From Galbula dea (taxonomy: Eukaryota > Chordata > Aves > Piciformes > Galbulidae), in the NCBI GenBank assembly GCA_013399015.1, contig VWZX01000865.1, positions 496,001 through 560,000 on the forward strand: a DNA stretch of 64,000 bases. The letters run 5' to 3'. Under the pieces are notes generated by a model. That model did not search any database. It was not told the origin of the DNA and was given only the letters and a program-made list of their open reading frames with translations. The translations under genes were made by a program, and so were the position numbers. Numbering within the stretch: the first letter of the stretch is position 1; each line of letters opens with the position of its first letter. Shown here one piece after another: positions 58,218-64,000 of the stretch.

Positions 58218-60154
58218 AAACCACCTAACTCTTTTACCTTACATTTGCCTGTTCCCCTTAGATGCCATTACAGGGGAAGAGTGTTCACACCACATAATTT
58301 CAGGTTAGGAAGCTAGCTTTCCTAGTTAAACAATGGCAGCAGCATCTGAAGCCCACAGCTGAGCAAGGAAACCTCAGCAGGAGCAGAACTGGAATCCCAA
58401 GCCCCAGAGGAGGCTGCCACACAGCCCCAGCCCAGCAGGCAGACACAAGCTGGCTGCTACCTGAAGGCATGCAAGCAACCTCCCACTCTTCAAGCCTACT
58501 CTTTGAGCAGTATTTAAATCTTCTTGAACAAATAAAACCTAAAAAAGGGAAATACTGAACAGCATAAGTTTTATTAGCCACCAGACAAACAAAGGACACA
58601 CTCAACAGCCTCAACCACCTCTTCTACTGCCCAGAAGCAGAGGCTGGCTGAACAAGAAGACAAATTCACACAGGGAGGATGTTAGGGCAGTTCTCCACTA
58701 AAACCTCCAGGCTGCCTGATGGAACAGCAAGGGAGAGCTTTGGGACTAAGAGGTGGAAAGGGCTCTATGGGATTGCAGATGCCTATGCTGCAGCCAGGAG
58801 CTGCAAGCAAGATGGGGAGTTTCTAGGTAGACACAGACACTGTGTGTTGAAGATGCTCCCACTCCTTCCACAGGACAAGAGGAGGAAATCCACCTAGTAG
58901 AGAACTAATAGTTGTCAATAATTCAAGGCAGAATACAGTACAAACTCTATATATGTTATATATATATATATATAAGGATACAATTCAAGGCAGCATCCAG
59001 CACTGCTCACAACCACAGCTAAAGAAAGGAGGAATTTTCTGCTCAGAATGAGAGGCACAGACACAGAACAGGAGTCCAGACAAACCATCCCTATTCTTTT
59101 TTTTAACAGAAAACAAAAGAATCTGAAAAAGTTCTGATCAACACACATGCTCCTCCAAGACTCATCAACCTATTGAAGTGATCTGCCAGAAGTCTACAGG
59201 CTGCTTCAAAGCCAATATAACTATAAAGCAATCAGAAGAAAAACCAGTTCATAGTCAGGCAAGTCCATAGCAAGTCCCTGAGACTCTCCCAGACTATCAT
59301 CAAAGCACATTGAAGAGTTTACTTGGACTCTTGGCCTACTAATTTCAAGGTCATTAATCTTTCCTCCTTGTTTCCCTCTCAGAACATGCTAAGCAAGCAG
59401 TGAAACACCTCACACTTTCAGCTTAAGATTTTTTCTTGTAGTGTGGCATCTGCTCCAAGGATTTAGCTGAAATTTCAAGACATTATTACCTAATTTTTAG
59501 CTTAAAATAATTTTCATTTGTAGCAAGTCTGCATTGAAATCTATTTAATGTCTGATTGTACTGAGTTTCAACCAGGCCTTTATAGATATCCTGATCTCAG
59601 CAGCTTTGTAAAGATTCCTGCAACCCAAAACCTGATGAACCAATTTCTGTTGATTTTCCACCTTGACATGCAGTATTAAAAACTGCAGCTTGAAGCAAGT
59701 TCCCACAGCTGAATTAATAGCTCCTGGACAGAGCTGAAAATGGAAAAATCAGGCAGGAACTACAGCATGAAGATGAAGGTGAAGTTCTAACAGCATTTGA
59801 GCCTTTCAGCAAGGCTGGTGCTCACAAGTGGTTTGACTGCATTCTCCATGCCCACTGAACCCCTCTTTGGCCTGCATGTGCTAGTTTTACACTGCTATCA
59901 TCACATCAAAGCAGTTCTTGAACACCAGGAGCTGTATCTGTGGTCTGCACCATGGCAGGTATTCTTCAGGCTTGAGTTTAATGCAGAGAATTCTGTAAGA
60001 GCTATATAGAGATTCTGGAAAGTTCCTGTTCTCATTTTTTTCCCACCATGAAACTGCATACAGTTCCCAACCAGCTGATGGACTTGCCCAAAGGATGCCA
60101 CCACAATTGTCCTCCTATTTAAATCTCACCTAATGCTTCAATAAATGGATAGGT

Positions 60155-60312
60155 AGGAGTAGATCTCTAAGATCATCAAGTCCAACTGTCAACCCAACAC
60201 TCCCATGCCACTCAACCATCTCACCAAGTGCCATAGCTCCATGGTTTTGGAACCCCTCCTGGGATGGTGACTCCACCACTGCCCTGGGCAGCCTGGGCCA
60301 ATGCCTAACCAA
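60155..60312 (-). mobile_element. CR1 LINE 3' piece, head-to-head with the next copy
   Basis: Antisense CR1: TCTAAGATCATCAAGTCCAA, CACTCCCATGCCACTCAACC, ACTCCACCACTGCCCTGGGC, ending AATGCCTAACCA. On the element's own strand it begins at TGGTTAGGCATTGG, the position where the neighbouring copy breaks off. Confidence 0.9.
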
Positions 60313-60336
60313 AAAGGGACTAATTGTACACAAAGC

Positions 60337-60646
60337 TGGTGCAGGGTCTGGAGCACATGTGTTGTGAGGAGCAGCTGAAGGAACTGGGCTTGGTTAGTCT
60401 GGAGAAGAGGAGGCTCAGGGGAAACCTTCTCACTCTCTACAGCTCCCTGAGAGGAGGCTGGAGCCAGGTGGGGCTTGGGCTCTTCTCCCAGGTGACTAGT
60501 GATAGGATAAGAGGAAATGGCCTCAAGTTGTGCCAGGGGAGCTTCAGGTTGGACATGAGGAACAATTTTTTCCCTGACAGAGTGGTTAGGCACTGGTTGG
60601 ACTTGATGACCTTAGAGATCTTTGCCAACCTTAATGATTCTGTGCC
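60337..60646 (+). mobile_element. CR1 LINE with internal deletion
   Basis: Sense CR1: TCTGGAGCACATGTGTTGTG, TGGAGAAGAGGAGGCTCAGG, GTGACTAGTGATAGGATAAG, AGTGGTTAGGCACTGG, then a direct jump to TTGGACTTGATGACCTTAGA and the tail TTAATGATTCTGTG. About 110-120 bp present in 43591-43989 is missing. Confidence 0.9.
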
Positions 60647-63600
60647 CACCCTATCAGCAGGATTGCCACTCTGAAGCCCAGTAAAACAACTACAGGTTTG
60701 GAGATACAAACAGAGAAGCTGAACTAAAACACATGCAAAACCAACCTAAAAACACCTGAATACTCCCCAAAAAAAGAAATCTTAGTCAGATATGCCATTT
60801 CTTTAAAACACAAACAAACAAACAACAAAAGAAAGAAAAAGCTCTATCCAAACTCAGTTCCATTTTCAGACCTTACATTTAAATACACATGGAATTTTCT
60901 ACATTGTCTTCTTCTTTTTTTTGGTTGAGATGTTAAAAATCTCTCTTAGCCCTGCAGCCACTGCAGTGAAAATGAGAGGAGTGGCAATACTTCCCTTCAG
61001 GTCAGTGCTATGATGCCAGGTTTGTACTGCTGCCTGTTTCAAATCCCATTTCCTACCAGTGCTCATGCAAAGGCATTTTCTCTGGGGAGATCAGAAGAGC
61101 CTTTTACTTCTCTTCTGCTTCATCCTCTGAGTTTCATGCCTACCTCTTTATGCTGCAAAATACATCTGCACAGTACATTCTGCTTGCTAGGAATTTGGAA
61201 ATATTCAAGAGAGACCTGCATGAATAAGACACTGTTAACATTTTTCCTTTACTAAAAGCCTAATATTGAGAACTGTATTTCCCTCTGCCACTGGAGACCT
61301 GCTACTCAGTCAATTCCTGCTCTCCTAAATTACATTTGCTCCTGATACAAGTGCATAACTTCACTGTGTAGGCTGCAAATCTGGTGGGAAAAAGGGGAAA
61401 AAAAAAAGAAAGAAATGTTGAGTACTATCTGATTATCATTTTGTGGCAAGTTTGCCACCTCCATAAAAACCCACAGATAGTAAAAGTCAAAAGGAGCTGT
61501 GTTACATCCCAGCTTGGCTCCACAGGGAATGGAATCACTGCTTTTGTACTGAATTTAGTGGCTTTTTATGCTAAGCCACTTTACATTTCCAAAACTGAAC
61601 CTGGAAACAACTGTGCTTGAAACTATTTCTGCTAGATTAAAATAGCTGTTTCCCAGCAGCCATGGCTTGAATTTTCCCAGTTCCTCTGGATTCTGAAGAT
61701 TCCCAGCTCCTATTTTTGGTTGAGGGTTAGTGCTTAAAGACATCTAAAGCTCTCTCTTTTGGTTTTCTAGTATCAAGTAGGGCAGATCCTTGCAATAAAA
61801 TATAGATGCTTTAAAATGCTTAAGTATAGATTCAAAGGATGTATGAACTTGCCCCTTGGGATTTTAGTTTTAGGGGATTTAGGCTAACCTACTCTCTCTG
61901 AGAGCAAGCTTCAGGCTAGATTCTTGCTTTGACTTCTGTTACCCAATGTGTTCTCCTGCAAATAACAGGAGAGGTTTTATTTCTTTAAGGCAATGATACA
62001 TGTTTTAAAGAAGAAACCTTTATGTAAGCCTTTCCCAATTGAGGAAAGAGTAATTAACTTGCTTAATTGTTAGTTAGGACCTGTGGTGTCAGTAATGCAC
62101 CTCAGCAAGCCTTGAACATGGGCAGACACAGGCTCTTAATGAGGATACTCCAAAAAGGATGCAATCACTGAGCTTCACTCCATGTTTTATGCACACACCC
62201 CCCTGCCACTGCAGTAAACAGAGGGCAGATGGAAGCAGAGGTGACCTTGCAGAACACAGCTCAGATATCCATTTTCTTTCCATAAATTTTATGTCTGCCC
62301 TCAAGACAGAACACTTCTCTCCAGGCTATTCTGGTTGGCTGAGCAACCCCTGGAAATGGGAATTTCAAATCCCATTAGAGTGGCACACATATACCTCCAC
62401 ACAAGGGATAAGTTAGAGGAATCTCCAGAAGATGTATGGCTAAACAAGCAGCAGGGGAGGTTCCAAATGCAAGCTAAAAGGGACACATTCATCCTAGACA
62501 GAGACTAGAAAATCTGAATGAAGAAAGAAATGAAATTTGAAGTAAGACTGAAAGAAGAACATCCACAGGAGATGCTTTTGGCAAACAGTTCTTGTCCCAG
62601 GATTGCAAAACTGCCAGATGTTCAGCATTTCAGTTTATGACCCAGAAATGCTCTGCTGGTGCTGCTGTCCTAGTCCTAGCACCTCCTGCCCACTGCACCT
62701 TCAAAGCAGGAAGGAAGAGTAGTATGTTGGCCTGACCACTTGGGCATCTCTTTGACCTCTACCCTCAGGTTTCTCAGCTCTACCCTCAGCACTCTCCCTT
62801 TGTTCCTTCTCTTTTCAGCACTGCAAACTGGCTTTATTTCAAATGACATCTGAATGCATTATTCAGGTACTGAAAGAAGGGACATTTGCAGATGTGTGCT
62901 CCTGCTCAGGAGCTCCTCTGTGCAAATTAATTACTGACAGTGTAAGTAAAAGCAGAAGAACCTGGACATTAGCTGCTCACCTACCTTCCTTAGATGAGGT
63001 GCAGCCTCATCTGCATTACTTGAAACCTTCCTTTTGATGGCTGAAGCATCTATCTTAAAAGCTCATCTCATGCAGGCATGCTCCAGCAACACCAGGCAGG
63101 ATTTTCAAGCAGTGCCATTCCCTTGTGTGCTACCATCTGGTGAGGCTCAATAAACATTGCTTTGCATTGACAGAGTCAATCTGCCCATGGAGCTCATCCC
63201 TCTAGCTGTTCTAGGGCTCAGATACCTGGATGTAAGACCAATGTCAGAACCTTTCTGTGCTGGATCAGCCTGAGCAGACACAGCACTGGGAGGGCACACA
63301 GTCATGGTGGGGGAGATCAAAGCAAGCAGTTCTGGCCCTTGGTGCTGGCCCTGGGCTTTCATCTTCCACCCACCCTCCACATCCCCCTTGGTGCATTTCT
63401 GCCTGGAACCCAACCCTCATCTCAACCCCAATTCTCTCAGCGAAGCTGATTCAGAATCAAACTAAGAAGGAGAAAATGAATGCAGGGGGAAAAGAAAAAA
63501 CCCCAAACCCCACCCCCCACTGCAACTAGAGGACTGTCTTTTCAGAAGCAGCTTGCCATTTTTGGAGCAGCAGCTTTTAAGTCCTCTGCTTGAGACATCT

Positions 63601-63816
63601 TGAATGCTGTTTCCATGAAAGCTGAAGGTTTCCAGCTCCTGTGGAAATCAGCAAGTGAGGTATGCACTCAACATCTCAGTGAGCCATGGCAGTGCTTCTC
63701 CAAAGGGAAAGAAGGTGAAAACTGAAGCATTTACAACTAGGAGGTGCTATCCAATTTTAGAAACCATATTAAAAAAATAAGGTCTTGTAATGGGGGGGGG
63801 AAAAAATAAAAGAAGA

Positions 63817-63920
63817 GAAATGAACTGAAAATGTAGAGAGAGAAAAAGAAAGAGAAGTTAACTCAAAAGGTAGAGGGGGAAAAAAAAAGAGAAATTAACT
63901 CAACATGTAGAGAAAAAAGC
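63817..63920 (+). repeat. Three A/G-rich tandem units of about 37 bp
   Basis: GAAATGAACTGAAAATGTAGAG at 63817, the like at 63854 (GAAGTTAACTCAAAAGGTAG) and at 63891 (GAAATTAACTCAACATGTAG), separated by A/G-rich filler. Confidence 0.8.
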
Positions 63921-64000
63921 AGCATTGGGAAGTGCATTTTATTCCTGCATCCCCAGACTCTGGATTTTTTCATAGCCTTGGGGATGTGCCAGCATGCTGA

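Larger units (their letters stand above)
34560..64000 (-). other. PPP1R9A: PPP1R9A large intron, partial (upstream exon outside window)
   Basis: It ends in acceptor CCCTAG before the exon at 34559. No neurabin N-terminal coding sequence is present, so at least 29.4 kb of intron precedes this exon. CR1 pieces and a solo LTR are listed separately. Stretches 34868-35722, 35817-36082, 36317-37082, 37859-39199, 39562-41824, 42543-43590, 43990-45118, 45393-46671, 47331-48783, 48824-49984, 50738-53218, 53313-58002, 58218-60154 and 60647-64000 hold no gene I can support. Poly-A near 40783 and TA-rich runs near 40964-41020 and 58948-58976 are low-complexity. A second gene or an alternative first exon cannot be excluded by eye. 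Confidence 0.75.

Noticed and set aside
1..64000. CRISPR arrays, operons, phage or bacterial defence systems
   Set aside because: The sequence is an avian gene region with introns and CR1 repeats; no regularly spaced repeats or prokaryotic gene organisation are present.

Overview
The window is vertebrate nuclear DNA, almost certainly from a bird. It has small exons with consensus splice sites, no bacterial-style gene packing, at least 30 recognisable pieces of CR1 LINE retrotransposon (the dominant avian repeat, with its ATTCTRTG-type 3' end), and avian-type ERV LTRs. The high CR1 density would suit a CR1-rich lineage such as woodpeckers and allies, but the species cannot be fixed from sequence reading alone.

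The only host gene I can support is PPP1R9A (neurabin-1), on the minus strand. Nine consecutive internal coding exons lie, in transcript order, at 34559-34427, 33755-33635, 29134-29030, 14922-14787, 11737-11582, 5395-5342, 2969-2740, 960-864 and 728-557. Splice phases agree at every junction. Together they give 1,204 nt, or 401 codons plus one base, with no frameshift or stop. They encode the segment just C-terminal of the PP1-docking RVxF motif, the PDZ domain, an acidic linker and most of the central coiled coil. The large first coding exon (F-actin binding, RVxF motif) and the C-terminal exons with the SAM domain are not in the window. They should lie beyond 64000 and before position 1 respectively.

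Layout: 1-2970 holds three exons and the 3' part of an LTR. 2970-14922 holds three exons in moderately repeat-poor introns. 14923-29029 is a 14.1-kb intron rich in CR1. 29030-34559 holds three exons and a tRNA-Glu-headed, CR1-tailed SINE-like element beside a splice donor. 34560-64000 is a large partial intron with many CR1 copies and one complete solo LTR with a perfect 5-bp target duplication.

No bacterial-type system, CRISPR array, functional RNA gene or second protein-coding gene was found. The most interesting structures are the tRNA-Glu/CR1 composite element, a 508-bp inverted repeat of about 99% identity flanking two coding exons, a ~158-bp direct repeat flanking one in-frame exon, and an 11-bp perfect hairpin inside a 135-bp intron.
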